DNA of 64,000 nt from Microbacterium galbinum (GTDB lineage Bacteria > Actinomycetota > Actinomycetes > Actinomycetales > Microbacteriaceae), in the NCBI RefSeq assembly GCF_023101185.1, contig NZ_CP078077.1, forward strand, positions 1,207,630-1,271,629, given 5' to 3'. The notes under the pieces were generated by a model. The model saw only the letters and a program-made list of their open reading frames with translations, was not told the origin of the DNA and made no database searches. How positions within the stretch are numbered: position 1 is the stretch's first letter; every line of letters begins with the position of its first letter. Positions 31,670 to 40,416 of the stretch are shown piece by piece. The translations under genes were made by a program, and so were the position numbers.

Positions 31670-33232
31670 CTACGCGGCGATGACGTCGCGGAGCCCCCGC
31701 GTGGTCTCGCCGCGCAGGCTGCGGGCGGCATCCACGAGGGATGCCGAGTACGGATGCCGGGGCGTACCGAGCACCTCGTCGACCGCTCCGGTCTCGACGA
31801 TGCGTCCGCCGTTGAGCACGGCGACGCGGTGCGCGATGCGGCGGACGACGGCGAGGTCGTGCGTGATGAAGAGGTACGACACCCCGGTGCGCTCCTGCAG
31901 CTCGACGAGCAGGTCGAGCACGCGCGCCTGCACGCTCACGTCGAGCGCCGAGCTCGGTTCGTCGCACACCACGAGCGGGCTTCGGCCGGCGAAGGCACGG
32001 GCGATCGCGACGCGCTGCTTCTGGCCGCCGGAGAGTTCGTCGGGGAGCTTGTCGAGCACGTCGCCCGCGAGTCCGGTCGAGAGGGCGAGCTCTTCGGCGT
32101 CGGTGTCTCCGCGCAGCAGCTGGATCGATCGCGTGAGCGTCTGCCGCACGGTGCGCCGCGGGTTGAGCGAGGCGTCGGGACTCTGGAACACGAACTGCAC
32201 GGGCACCGCGTCCGTGGCATCCGAACCGTCCAACTCCACCGTGCCCTCGGAGCGCGCGAGCCCCGCGATCACCCGGCCGAGCGTGGTCTTGCCACTGCCC
32301 GATTCGCCGACGAGGCCGAGCACTTCGCCGCGGCCGATGTCGAGGTCGACGCCGTCGAGCGCGAGGTGCGCGCCGTAGCGCTTCGTGACACCGCGCACCG
32401 ACAGCAGCGGCTGCGCGTGCTCGGGCTCGACGGGGCGCGACGGCGCGTCGAGCGAGGGCACCGCCTCCACCAGCACACGCGAGTACGGGTGCAGCGGGGT
32501 CTCGACGAGGCCCGCGGCTTCACCGTGCTCGACGAGGATGCCGCGCTCGAGCACCCCGATCCGCTCGGTGTGGCTCGCGACGAGCGGCAGGTTGTGGCTG
32601 ATGAGCAGGGTGGCGAAGCCGCGCTCCCGGCGCAGTCGGTCGACGAGCGCGATGACCTCGGCCTCGACCCGGCTGTCGAGCCCGGTGGTCGGCTCGTCGA
32701 GGATGAGCAGGCGCGGATCCGCGGCGAGCGCCATCGCGATGACGACGCGCTGCTGCTGCCCTCCCGAGAGCTCGTGCGGGAATCGGTGGACCAACGAGGC
32801 GGGGTCGGGCAGGCCGACGTCGGCGAACGCGGCGATGGTCGCCGCACGCGCCGCCGCCGAGCGCAGCCCCTGCAACCGGTAGGTCTCGGCGACCTGACTG
32901 CCGACCGACCGAGTGGGGTTGAGCGCCCGCGCGGGCTCCTGGTAGACGAAGCCGATCGAGCTTCGACGGTACTCGCGCAGTTCCCGCGGTCCGAGACCGA
33001 GCACGTCGTGCCCGGCGACGGTCAGCCGCTCGGCACTCACCCGGGCCCCCGCCGGCAGGTAACGCGCCAGGGCGAACGCGATCGTGCTCTTGCCCGACCC
33101 CGACTCCCCCACGAGTCCCAGTGACCCACCGGGCTCGATGTCGAAGTCGACGCCGTCGACGGCCCGCCGCCGCTGACCCTCGACCTCGTAGTCGACGGTC
33201 AGTCCGCGCACGCTCACCAGTGGTTCGGTCAT
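31670..33232 (-). CDS. Oligopeptide/nickel-type ABC transporter, fused double ATPase
   Basis: A 520-residue protein with two nucleotide-binding domains, corresponding to DppD and DppF joined. Domain 1: Walker A GESGSGKST near residues 40-48, signature LSGGQQQRV near 162, Walker B LLILDEP. Domain 2: Walker A GESGSGKTT, signature LSGGQKQRV, Walker B LVVCDEP. The oligopeptide-binding C-terminal motif HPYS occurs in each half (TPLHPYSRVL and TPRHPYSASL). It is the last gene of a five-gene minus-strand operon that begins with DUF427. It would energise uptake of the ligand, perhaps the substrate of the neighbouring flavin monooxygenases. Confidence 0.92.
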   Translation of the reverse strand: MTEPLVSVRGLTVDYEVEGQRRRAVDGVDFDIEPGGSLGLVGESGSGKSTIAFALARYLPAGARVSAERLTVAGHDVLGLGPRELREYRRSSIGFVYQEPARALNPTRSVGSQVAETYRLQGLRSAAARAATIAAFADVGLPDPASLVHRFPHELSGGQQQRVVIAMALAADPRLLILDEPTTGLDSRVEAEVIALVDRLRRERGFATLLISHNLPLVASHTERIGVLERGILVEHGEAAGLVETPLHPYSRVLVEAVPSLDAPSRPVEPEHAQPLLSVRGVTKRYGAHLALDGVDLDIGRGEVLGLVGESGSGKTTLGRVIAGLARSEGTVELDGSDATDAVPVQFVFQSPDASLNPRRTVRQTLTRSIQLLRGDTDAEELALSTGLAGDVLDKLPDELSGGQKQRVAIARAFAGRSPLVVCDEPSSALDVSVQARVLDLLVELQERTGVSYLFITHDLAVVRRIAHRVAVLNGGRIVETGAVDEVLGTPRHPYSASLVDAARSLRGETTRGLRDVIAA

Positions 33233-34149
33233 CGTCGGAACACCTCTCGGAAGTTGTCTGCGATCAGGTTGAGGGAGACCACGAGCGAGGCGATCGCGAG
33301 GGTGGGGAACGCGAGCGTCCACCACGCGGCCTGCAGGTAGGTGCGGTTCTCGTTGACCGCGAGCCCCCAGTCGGGCGAGGGCGGCGCCGAAGCGAGTCCG
33401 AGGAACGACAGCGACGACGAGATGAAGATCGCGCCGGCCACGCTCAACGTCGCCTGCACGAGCACCTGCGGCCAGACGTTCGGCAGCAGCTCGCGGAAGA
33501 CGATCCGCACCGCACTCTCTCCCTGCACGCGCGCACTGGTCACGTACTGCTTGCCCATCTCGACGAGCACGGCGGCGCGCACGATGCGGGCGATGCCCGG
33601 GGCGAAGAGGATGCCCACCGCCACGATGATCGTCGGCGCGCTGCCGCCGAACGCGCCGACGATCACGAGCAGGAAGATCAGCGTCGGCAGGGTGAGGAAC
33701 ACGTCGAATCCGCGCATGAAGAGCTGGTCCACCCAGCCGCGGCGGTAGCCGGCGATGAGGCCGAGCGTCGACCCGAGAGCGGTGGCGAGCGCCGCCCCGA
33801 TCGGTCCGACGAGCAGCGCCGGTTCGGCCCCGGCGAGCACGCGGGCGAACACGTCGCGACCGATGCGGTCGGTGCCGAACCAGTGCTCGGCGCTCGGCGG
33901 CGACAGGCGGGCGCCGCTGTCGGCGAAGGGATCGAGGCCGACGAGGCGCCACCCCACGGCGGCCGCGACCCAGAACAGCACGATGAGCGCGCTGATCACG
34001 AACGTCGGGCGGCGCAGGAGAGCGGCCCAGCGACGCGGCCGCGGCGAGCGCGATGCAGAAGGACGACGGATGCCGGTGGCGACGGCATCCGTCTCGATGA
34101 TGTCGATCGCGGCCGGGTCGGCACCGCGCACCGCATCGGTGAGTGCCAT
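33229..34149 (-). CDS. Oligopeptide-type ABC transporter permease (DppC-like)
   Basis: A 306-residue permease with six hydrophobic segments. It has the OppC-type N-terminal helix, then the typical HWFGTDRIGRDVFARVLAGAEPALLVG (about residues 90-117). The coupling loop includes GKQYVTSARVQGESAVRIVFRELLPNVWPQVLVQ (around 195-230). It overlaps the ATPase gene by 4 bp and is separated from the other permease by one base. The two together form the membrane channel. The N-terminal 50 residues are a variable Ala/Arg/Asp-rich cytoplasmic tail. Confidence 0.92.
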   Translation of the reverse strand: MALTDAVRGADPAAIDIIETDAVATGIRRPSASRSPRPRRWAALLRRPTFVISALIVLFWVAAAVGWRLVGLDPFADSGARLSPPSAEHWFGTDRIGRDVFARVLAGAEPALLVGPIGAALATALGSTLGLIAGYRRGWVDQLFMRGFDVFLTLPTLIFLLVIVGAFGGSAPTIIVAVGILFAPGIARIVRAAVLVEMGKQYVTSARVQGESAVRIVFRELLPNVWPQVLVQATLSVAGAIFISSSLSFLGLASAPPSPDWGLAVNENRTYLQAAWWTLAFPTLAIASLVVSLNLIADNFREVFRR

Positions 34150-34150
34150 G

Positions 34151-35194
34151 TCATTCCCCTTCGTCGAAGCGCACGCGCGGGTCGATGAGCACGAGGGCGA
34201 TGTCGGTGATCAGGAGCGCGAGCAGCGCGACGACCCCCGTGACCATCACCCCGGACTCGAGCAGGAAGATGTCCTTTTCCACCGTCGCCGACACCAGCAG
34301 GGCACCGAGCCCCGGGTAACCGAACAGCGTCTCGACGATCGCACTGCCCCCCAGCAGCGTGCCGACGTAGACGCCCAGCAGCGACACCGTGGGGATGAGC
34401 GCGTTGCGCGCCACGTGCCCGACCGCGAGCTGCGGACCGTGCACCCCCTTGATGACGGCGGTGCGGTAGTACTGCGAGTCGAGGGTGTCGAGCACGCCCG
34501 TACGGGTCATGCGCGCCAACACCGACAGGTAGCCGAGGGCGAGGGTGACCGCCGGCAGCACGAGCGCCCGCAGCACCTCGCCCGGAGGGCCGTCGAGGCT
34601 GATCGACGACTGGATCGGGAACCACTTGAGCCACAGGCTGAACACGATCAGCAGCAGCACGCCGACCACGAACTCCGGCACGGAGGCCAACGACATCAGC
34701 GCGATCGTGAGCGTGCGGTCGGTGCGCGATCCCTCGCGGCGGGCCTGGATCGCGCCGAGCGCGAAAGCCACCGGCACCAGGATCACGAACGCCACCGCCC
34801 CGAGGAAGAGCGAGTTGCCGAGGCGCCCCAGCACGAGTTCTCGCACCGGAGCGCCGTAGATGAGGCTGGTGCCCCAGTCGCCCGTGACGAAACCGAACAG
34901 CCAGGCGAAGTAGCGGGAGACCAGCGAGCCGGTCAGCCCGTGAGCCTCGTTCCACGCCTGCACCTGCTCGGAGGTCGCGTACTGACCGAGGGCGTTGCGA
35001 CCGGGATCACCGGGTACGACCTCGATCAGCCAGAACACCAGCACCGACACCACGAACAGCACGAGCGGCACCTGGACGAGGCGCTGCCCGATCAGTCGCG
35101 GCACCTGGCTGTGCCGGGAACGGAGGACCGCCAGCCCCCGTCGGGCGGACGACGCCGTCGCGGCGTTCCCGCCCGACGAGAAGCTGACGGTCAT
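34151..35194 (-). CDS. Oligopeptide-type ABC transporter permease (DppB-like)
   Basis: A 347-residue permease with six or seven hydrophobic segments. DppB-type signatures are LIGQRLVQVPLVLFVVSVLVFWLIEVVPGDPGRNALGQYATSEQVQAWNEAHGL, then ARMTRTGVLDTLDSQYYRTAVIKGVHGPQLAVGHVARNALIP (coupling loop). LLGGSAIVETLFGYPGLGALLVSA is the family's later signature. It is flanked by the lipoprotein gene and the second permease, with gaps of 1-3 bp, so the genes are cotranscribed. Confidence 0.92.
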   Translation of the reverse strand: MTVSFSSGGNAATASSARRGLAVLRSRHSQVPRLIGQRLVQVPLVLFVVSVLVFWLIEVVPGDPGRNALGQYATSEQVQAWNEAHGLTGSLVSRYFAWLFGFVTGDWGTSLIYGAPVRELVLGRLGNSLFLGAVAFVILVPVAFALGAIQARREGSRTDRTLTIALMSLASVPEFVVGVLLLIVFSLWLKWFPIQSSISLDGPPGEVLRALVLPAVTLALGYLSVLARMTRTGVLDTLDSQYYRTAVIKGVHGPQLAVGHVARNALIPTVSLLGVYVGTLLGGSAIVETLFGYPGLGALLVSATVEKDIFLLESGVMVTGVVALLALLITDIALVLIDPRVRFDEGE

Positions 35195-35197
35195 GAG

Positions 35198-36766
35198 TCA
35201 CTCGCTCGCGATCGAGATGCCGGCGAAGTTGTAGCCCGACCAGAAGTCGATCGGGGCGATGAAGTCGCCCATGACCCGCTTGTTCTGCAGCACCTCCGAG
35301 CGCACCAGGGCGGGGATGATCGTCGGAACATCCGTCCACTCCGTCTGCGAGATCTCGGTGATGAGCTGCTCGCGCTCGGCTTCGTCGGTCGTGGCGTCGA
35401 AGTCGGTGACGAGCGTCCCCAGGTCGGGGTTGGCGTAGTGCGCGGCGTTCCACGCCGCGCCCTCTGCGTAGAAGAGCGAGTAGTACTGCGAGGGCACGCG
35501 CTTGCCCCAGCTGGTGATGGTGAGCGGTGCGTTCAGCCAGGGAGAGTCGTCGCCCTCGGCGTAGTACTGCTCGTCGGAGAGCACCTCGAGCTGCACGTCG
35601 AAGCCGTCGATCGCGTTGAGCTGCTGCTGCAGCACCTCGCCGTAGAGCTGGAACGACGTCGTGATCGTGAACGACACCGTGCGCCCGTCGAGCAGATCGG
35701 CGACCTTGTCGAGGTCCTGCGCACGCTGCTCGATGTCGAGCGGCTGGGGCAGGTAGTCCGGCAGCACGGGGAAGTCGTTGCCCGGTGTGGCCGTGCCCCC
35801 GAAGACGAGGTCGACGATCGCATCGCGGTCGATCGCCCAGGCCAGCGCCTGCCGGATCGTGACGTCGTCGAACGGCGCCTCGGTGACGTTGAGGTGGATG
35901 CCGTAGAAGTGGCTGTATCCCGCCGAGAGGGTGTCGTAGTCGTCGACGTTCACGGTCGCGAGCACCTCGGGTGACACGGTGATGCGGTCGATCTCCCCCG
36001 CCTGGAACGCGAGCACGATCGCCTGCGGATCCTTGTAGACCTTCAGTTCGATGCCGTCGAGGGCGATCTCGTCGGCGTTCCAGTAGTCGGGGTTCTTGAC
36101 GTAGGTGACACTGCGGCCGACCTCGTAGTCCTCGAGCAGGAACTGCCCCGCACCGACCGGGTTCTCGAGCCAGGTGCCGGGTTCGTAGTCGGCGGGCAGG
36201 ATGCCGGTGTTGTTGCCCGCGAGCAGACGCGGGAAGTCCGAGAACGGCCGCGCGAGCGTGAACGTCACGGTGCCCTCGTCGGTGGCGGCGACGGAGTCGA
36301 GGATGCCGGTGAACGCGCTCTTCGCGGGCGAGATGCTGTCGTCGCCGATGAGGGCGTCGAACGTCGCCACGACGTCGTCGGCGGTGACCGGGTCGCCGTC
36401 GTTGAACGTCGCCCCCTCGCGCAGCGTGAACGTCCAGGTGAGACCGTCGTCGGATGCCTCCCAGTCGGTCGCGAGACGCGGCAGCGCCTCGCCGTCGGCG
36501 GTGAAGCTCACGAGCTGCTCCGTGACGAGCCCCGTGATCAGCTGCGCGTCGCCGTCGGCGACCGTCAGCGGGTCGAGCTCGGCGCCGGGATCGCTGATGC
36601 CGATGCGGTACACCGCGGACGCGGCATCCGCCGTCGTGTCGTCGGAGGGCGTGGCGGTCGCGCATCCGGCGAGCGCCAGCAGGGTCGCGCTGAGGGCGGC
36701 GACGATCGCGAGGGGTCTGCGGCGCCCCGGCACACGTGCCGTCGGGGGCGAGGAGAGAACGGTCAT
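35198..36766 (-). CDS. Oligopeptide-type ABC transporter, substrate-binding lipoprotein
   Basis: A 522-residue family-5 binding protein with a twin-arginine-free signal and the lipobox LAGC (Cys35), so membrane-anchored. Family features are GISDPGAELDPLTVADGDAQLITGLVTEQLVSF at the mature start and the ATDWEASDDGLTWTFTLREGATFNDGDPVTADDVV block. It resembles binding proteins (KPN_01854-like) that accompany KPN_01858-type monooxygenases, which is recalled and not searched. The substrate is not determined. The gene sits between the DUF427 gene (30 bp) and the DppB-like permease (3 bp). Confidence 0.9.
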   Translation of the reverse strand: MTVLSSPPTARVPGRRRPLAIVAALSATLLALAGCATATPSDDTTADAASAVYRIGISDPGAELDPLTVADGDAQLITGLVTEQLVSFTADGEALPRLATDWEASDDGLTWTFTLREGATFNDGDPVTADDVVATFDALIGDDSISPAKSAFTGILDSVAATDEGTVTFTLARPFSDFPRLLAGNNTGILPADYEPGTWLENPVGAGQFLLEDYEVGRSVTYVKNPDYWNADEIALDGIELKVYKDPQAIVLAFQAGEIDRITVSPEVLATVNVDDYDTLSAGYSHFYGIHLNVTEAPFDDVTIRQALAWAIDRDAIVDLVFGGTATPGNDFPVLPDYLPQPLDIEQRAQDLDKVADLLDGRTVSFTITTSFQLYGEVLQQQLNAIDGFDVQLEVLSDEQYYAEGDDSPWLNAPLTITSWGKRVPSQYYSLFYAEGAAWNAAHYANPDLGTLVTDFDATTDEAEREQLITEISQTEWTDVPTIIPALVRSEVLQNKRVMGDFIAPIDFWSGYNFAGISIASE

Positions 36767-36795
36767 GGGCGGTGTCCTTGGGGTCGGGTGAGGCG

Positions 36796-37173
36796 TTACT
36801 GCGGAAGGAGTTCGGCGGCGTCCACCTGGACGCGCTCGGAGTAGAAGGCCACGTGGCCGGCGATCGGCTGCAGGTAGTCGAACGGGGTCGGGTACGACCA
36901 GGCGACGTCGGTGGCGGGGTCGCTCTTCAGCGCCCAGTAGTCGTCGGCGTCGCCCTTGACGGGGCAGTGGCTCGTCGACGCGGTCTCCTGCAGCAGGTCC
37001 CAGTTCACGTCTTCGCGCGGCAGGTAGTAGCGGTCGGCGTGGTTCGACTCGTGCAGCACGATGGCGCGGGTCGAGTCGGCGAGCACGGCGTCTCCGGCGA
37101 GCACGCGCACGCGATGGGCGGCGGGCTCGGTGGTGACGGTGTGGGCGGGCTTCTGCGCGGTGGTGTCGGACAT
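36796..37173 (-). CDS. DUF427 protein, second copy
   Basis: A 125-residue DUF427 protein, about as similar to the first copy at 29779 as typical paralogues: HRVRVLAGDAVLADSTRAIVLHESNHADRYYLPREDVNWDLL, then TSHCPVKGDADDYWALKS and AWSYPTPFDYLQPIAGHVAFYSERVQVDAAELLP. The conserved Cys in CPVKG is kept. It opens the ABC-transporter operon. The ATG at 37173 is preferred over an in-frame ATG at 37218, because the family start follows it and the longer form adds only an unconserved stretch. Function unknown. Confidence 0.82.
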   Translation of the reverse strand: MSDTTAQKPAHTVTTEPAAHRVRVLAGDAVLADSTRAIVLHESNHADRYYLPREDVNWDLLQETASTSHCPVKGDADDYWALKSDPATDVAWSYPTPFDYLQPIAGHVAFYSERVQVDAAELLPQ

Positions 37174-37333
37174 GACGGCGGCTCCTGGATCGCTCGGGCG
37201 TGCGGTGGGTACGCCCATAGAACCGTCAGATCGCCCGGGTGCCTATCGACGTTCCGCACCGTGAACGGACGTTCCGTCCGATGACGTCACATTTCCGCGT
37301 GAGTCGGCCGTTCGTCTCGTGCGCGCACGAAAA

Positions 37334-37467
37334 GGGGCGGCCCTTCGTCTCGTCGCTGCGCTCCTCGCTCAGGAACCGGTTCCTGAGCGAGCGTGCTCAC
37401 CCCGGTTCCTGAGCGAGCGCGCTCACCCCGGTTCCTGAGCGAGCGCAGCGAGACGAAGGGCCGCCCC
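37334..37467. repeat. GGCCCTTCGTCTCG hairpin repeat with internal tandem copies
   Basis: Perfect 19-bp inverted ends (GGGGCGGCCCTTCGTCTCG and its complement) flank three consecutive copies of CGGTTCCTGAGCGAGCG-type text. It lies between the DUF427 gene start and the ApnO stop codon. The rest of the 313-bp gap (37174-37486) holds the DUF427 promoter and a GTTCCG-rich stretch at 37235-37275 with inverted GGAACGT/ACGTTCC words. Confidence 0.72.
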
Positions 37468-37486
37468 TTCGAAACCGCCCCGCGGC

Positions 37487-38371
37487 CTACCGCTCGATGT
37501 GGTCGAGGTGCAGCATGCGGGCGAGGTTCTTGTCGAGTTCGTCGTCGCGGAAGATCTTCTTCCAGTCGTCCTTGATGATCGACTCGCGGCCGTAGTCCAT
37601 GGCGATCAGGCAGGCGTCGGAGAACGGGTTGTCACCGCGCAGACCGTTGGCGAGCGCGACCTGGGTGTGGCCGTAGAGGATGCTGCGCGCCGCCGCCTCG
37701 GGAACGCCCATGGTCTTGACGGTCTCGTCGAGCGCCTCGTTGAGGAGCGCGCCGATCATGCAGGCGACGGTCTCGACGAGGGTCGGCTCGAGCTGCGCGA
37801 GCTGCTTGATCGTGACCCAGTGCACGTCGATGACGGGGGCGTAGATCGCGCGCACGGTCGCCTCGACGATGGCCCGCTTGGCGGGGTCGTCGCTCTCGAT
37901 CGCGGCGATCGCGTCTTGCGGGGCAGCGATTCCACCGAAGGTGTCGGCCCACTGCTCGGGCGTCTCGCGCTGCAGGAAGATCGACGGGTGGCACGGGTGC
38001 GCGACGGCCTGGATGACGTCGTCGCGCGTGGTGAGCAACCCGGCGTAGGCCGCGGCCGGGTCGAGCGTGAGCACGATCGCACCGGGGCGCAGCTGCGGCA
38101 CGAGGTCGGCGGTCACCGGTCCGAGGGCGAGGTCGGGCACGGCGAGCACCACGATGTCGGCGTCGGCGACGGCGGTCGCGGCATCCGTCAGTTCGCGTCC
38201 CGCGTCGATCGTGCGCTGCTGGCCGGCCGGCGAGTTCTCGACGTACCAGACCGTGTGGTCGGTCTTCACGAGGTTGTTCGAGACGCGCATGCCCATCTTG
38301 CCGCCGGCGCCGATCACGGCGATCCGGTAGGTCGCGGTCTCGGTCGACGCGGCTGTCGAAGTGTCGGTCAT
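37487..38371 (-). CDS. apnO: ApnO-like D-apionate oxidoisomerase
   Basis: A 294-residue NAD-dependent oxidoreductase. The dinucleotide motif IGAGGKMGMRVSNNL is at residues 20-34, and the C-terminal half is a 6-phosphogluconate-dehydrogenase-like helical domain with THWVTIKQLAQLEPTLVETVACMIGALLNEALDE-type text (VHWVTIKQ). In actinobacteria and Brucella such proteins convert D-apionate to 3-oxo-isoapionate. It overlaps the next gene by 4 bp in a five-gene operon whose other members match the downstream steps. The pathway assignment rests on gene order, not on direct similarity scores. Other C5 acids are possible. It carries the histidine-rich AVAHPCHPSIF segment typical of this group. Confidence 0.75.
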   Translation of the reverse strand: MTDTSTAASTETATYRIAVIGAGGKMGMRVSNNLVKTDHTVWYVENSPAGQQRTIDAGRELTDAATAVADADIVVLAVPDLALGPVTADLVPQLRPGAIVLTLDPAAAYAGLLTTRDDVIQAVAHPCHPSIFLQRETPEQWADTFGGIAAPQDAIAAIESDDPAKRAIVEATVRAIYAPVIDVHWVTIKQLAQLEPTLVETVACMIGALLNEALDETVKTMGVPEAAARSILYGHTQVALANGLRGDNPFSDACLIAMDYGRESIIKDDWKKIFRDDELDKNLARMLHLDHIER

Positions 38372-39162
38372 GGGGTGCTCCTCAGCAGTTCGAGTGTGAT
38401 GCGGGTCCATTCCCGCTCGGTTCGGATGGTGGTCGCGGCGTCGCCCTGCCAGGGCAGCCAGTGCTCGACGATCTCGTTGATGCCTCGCTCGCGCGGACGC
38501 ACCGTCTCGAGCAGGTGGGCGTAGTCGTGAAGGCCCGATCCCATGGCGGTGCCCGAGTAGGTGAACCCGACCCAGTCGTCCTGCCGGGCGAAGGCGAAGT
38601 CCTTCACGTGCACGTTCTTCACGAGTCGCGCGGTCCGCTCGGTGCAGGTCTGCGGATGCTCGAGCCGGGCGACCACGTTGGCGGGGTCGAGGCAGATGCC
38701 CAGCCGCGGGCTGCCGACCCGGTCGATCACACCGATGAGGTCGGCGGTGGCGATCTGCTCGTAGGTCTCGAGGGCGAGGCTGACGCCTGCGCGTTCGAAG
38801 GCGCGCATGCTGCTGCGCAGCGAGGTCTCGGCCTCGGCGAGCGTCGGGCGCGAGTCGGGGCCGTAGAGCATGCCGCGCACGAGTCGCGCGTCGAAGACCT
38901 CGGCGAGACGCAGATAGCGGGTGAGGTGCTCGGGCACGATGCCCTTGGTGCCGAGTTCGATCGTGAGTCCGAGGTCGCGCGCGGCCCGGGCCGCATCGCG
39001 AACCTCGGCATCGCTCATCGTGTCGAGCGGCGCGAAGTCGCAGATCTGGAAGAGGTCGACGCCGTGGGCCTTGGTGTCTTCGAAGGCGCCGATCAGGCCG
39101 AGCTGGTCGGGCGCACGATCGGAGTGCTGCCAGAAGTACGCATAGGTGCCGAGACCGATCAT
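38368..39162 (-). CDS. oiaC: OiaC-like 3-oxo-isoapionate decarboxylase (xylose isomerase-like TIM barrel)
   Basis: A 264-residue sugar-phosphate-isomerase/epimerase-type TIM barrel: MIGLGTYAYFWQHSDRAPDQLGLIGAFEDTKAHGVDLFQICDFAPLDTMSDAEV. Metal-ligand positions are suggested by ALETYEQIATADLIGVIDRVG, GICLDPANVVARLEHP and KNVHVKDFAFARQDDWVGFTYSGTAMGSG. OiaC-type enzymes decarboxylate 3-oxo-isoapionate to L-erythrulose. This places it exactly between ApnO and the L-erythrulose kinase. It overlaps both neighbours by 4 bp. A plain epimerase is the alternative. Confidence 0.72.
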   Translation of the reverse strand: MIGLGTYAYFWQHSDRAPDQLGLIGAFEDTKAHGVDLFQICDFAPLDTMSDAEVRDAARAARDLGLTIELGTKGIVPEHLTRYLRLAEVFDARLVRGMLYGPDSRPTLAEAETSLRSSMRAFERAGVSLALETYEQIATADLIGVIDRVGSPRLGICLDPANVVARLEHPQTCTERTARLVKNVHVKDFAFARQDDWVGFTYSGTAMGSGLHDYAHLLETVRPRERGINEIVEHWLPWQGDAATTIRTEREWTRITLELLRSTP

Positions 39163-39935
39163 GCGGCGCCGCCTTCGCGACGACGGGCCAGGACGGATGC
39201 CTCGTCGAGCACCGAGACGAGGGCATCGGGGTCGTGCGCGAAGCGCCCGAGGAACACCCCGTCGACCGCATCGCCGAGGGCGGTGAGAAGCCCCGGTCCC
39301 GCCGCGCCGCCGTAGATCACGACCGATCCGTCCCGTGCGGCATCGGCGTCGAGCGCCGCGCGCAACGCCGACGCGATGACGCGCACGTGCTCGTGGGGCG
39401 CGGGTTCGGGGGCGCCGATCGCCCAGACCGGCTCGTAGGCGACGATCACGGCGCCGGCGGGGGCATCCGTCAGCGCCGAGCGCAGCTGCGCGACGGCGAC
39501 GTCCGCGGCATCCGTCGGTGCCTGCCGTTCGCTCTCACCGATGCAGAGCAACGGGGTCAGCCCGGCCCTCAGCGCCGCGGCCACCTTCGCGGCGACGACC
39601 TCATCGGTCTCGCCGTAGAGGCGGCGGCGCTCGGCGTGCCCGATCTCGGCGACCGTGGCACCGACCTCGGCGAGCTCGGCGGCGGTCACCTCTCCCGTGA
39701 ACGCACCGGGCTCTTCGGCCGAGACGTCCTGCCCGCCGACGCGCACCGGGGTACCGGCGAAGGCGGCGAGCGCGGGCAGCACCTGCAGATAGGTCGGAGT
39801 CACGAAGAACGACACCGCACCCGAGCGCACGGCGTCGTGGTCGCGCACGCGTGCGGCGACGTCGTCGAACCAGGCGCGTGCCCGCTCGTGCCCGAAGTAC
39901 GTCTTCAGGCTCACCCCGACCGTGACCTGCGGCAT
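39159..39935 (-). CDS. lerI: TPI-like L-erythrulose-1-phosphate isomerase
   Basis: A 258-residue triosephosphate-isomerase homologue, not TPI itself. The TPI catalytic His-Arg segment is EIGHAERRRLYGETDE, and the catalytic Glu lies in VIVAYEPVWAIGAPEPAP. The end IYGGAAGPGLLTALGDAVDGVFLGRFAHDPDALVSVLDEA is diverged from housekeeping TPI. In M. smegmatis tetritol catabolism the LerI/EryH protein converts L-erythrulose 1-phosphate to D-erythrulose 4-phosphate. The true start is ATG at 39935 ([19 protein letters not shown]), overlapping the eryI stop by one base. It sits between eryI and oiaC in one operon. Confidence 0.78.
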   Translation of the reverse strand: MPQVTVGVSLKTYFGHERARAWFDDVAARVRDHDAVRSGAVSFFVTPTYLQVLPALAAFAGTPVRVGGQDVSAEEPGAFTGEVTAAELAEVGATVAEIGHAERRRLYGETDEVVAAKVAAALRAGLTPLLCIGESERQAPTDAADVAVAQLRSALTDAPAGAVIVAYEPVWAIGAPEPAPHEHVRVIASALRAALDADAARDGSVVIYGGAAGPGLLTALGDAVDGVFLGRFAHDPDALVSVLDEASVLARRREGGAA

Positions 39936-40405
39936 CAGCAGGCGCCGGTGGTCTCGTACGCGTCGATGACGGCGACCTTCTCGGCGCTCGCGCTGGTGGT
40001 GTCGAACCGGTAGCCGAGCCACTCGCGCACGAGACGACGCGCGAGCTCGATGCCGACGACGCGCTGGCCCATCGTGAGCACCTGGGCGTTGTTCGAGAGC
40101 ACGGCGCGCTCGACCGAGAACGAGTCGTGCGCGGTGACGGCACGGATTCCGGCGACCTTGTTGGCGGCGATCGCCACGCCGAGACCCGTACCGCAGATGA
40201 GCAGCGCGCGATCGGCCTCGCCCGCGGCCACCAGTTCGGCGGCGGCGATCGCCACGCGCGGGTAGGCGGTGTGCCCGTCGGCGTCGACGCCGACATCGAC
40301 CACCGTCACGACGCCGGGGTTCTGCTCGAGGTCGCCCTTGAGGATCTCCTTGTAGTCGAATCCGGCGTCATCGCAGCCGATGACGAGGCGCAGCTGGTCG
40401 GTCAT
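39935..40405 (-). CDS. eryI: RpiB-like D-erythrulose-4-phosphate isomerase
   Basis: A 156-residue RpiB/LacAB-family isomerase. The catalytic Cys is in [27 protein letters not shown] (about residue 73), and DDAGFDYKE near the start and the [15 protein letters not shown] run are family features. Genuine RpiB normally has DHAG, here DDAG, a sign of changed substrate. EryI interconverts D-erythrulose 4-phosphate and D-erythrose 4-phosphate. The gene follows lerK by 11 bp and overlaps lerI. The product would enter the pentose phosphate pathway. Confidence 0.78.
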   Translation of the reverse strand: MTDQLRLVIGCDDAGFDYKEILKGDLEQNPGVVTVVDVGVDADGHTAYPRVAIAAAELVAAGEADRALLICGTGLGVAIAANKVAGIRAVTAHDSFSVERAVLSNNAQVLTMGQRVVGIELARRLVREWLGYRFDTTSASAEKVAVIDAYETTGAC

Positions 40406-40416
40406 GTCGTCTTCCT

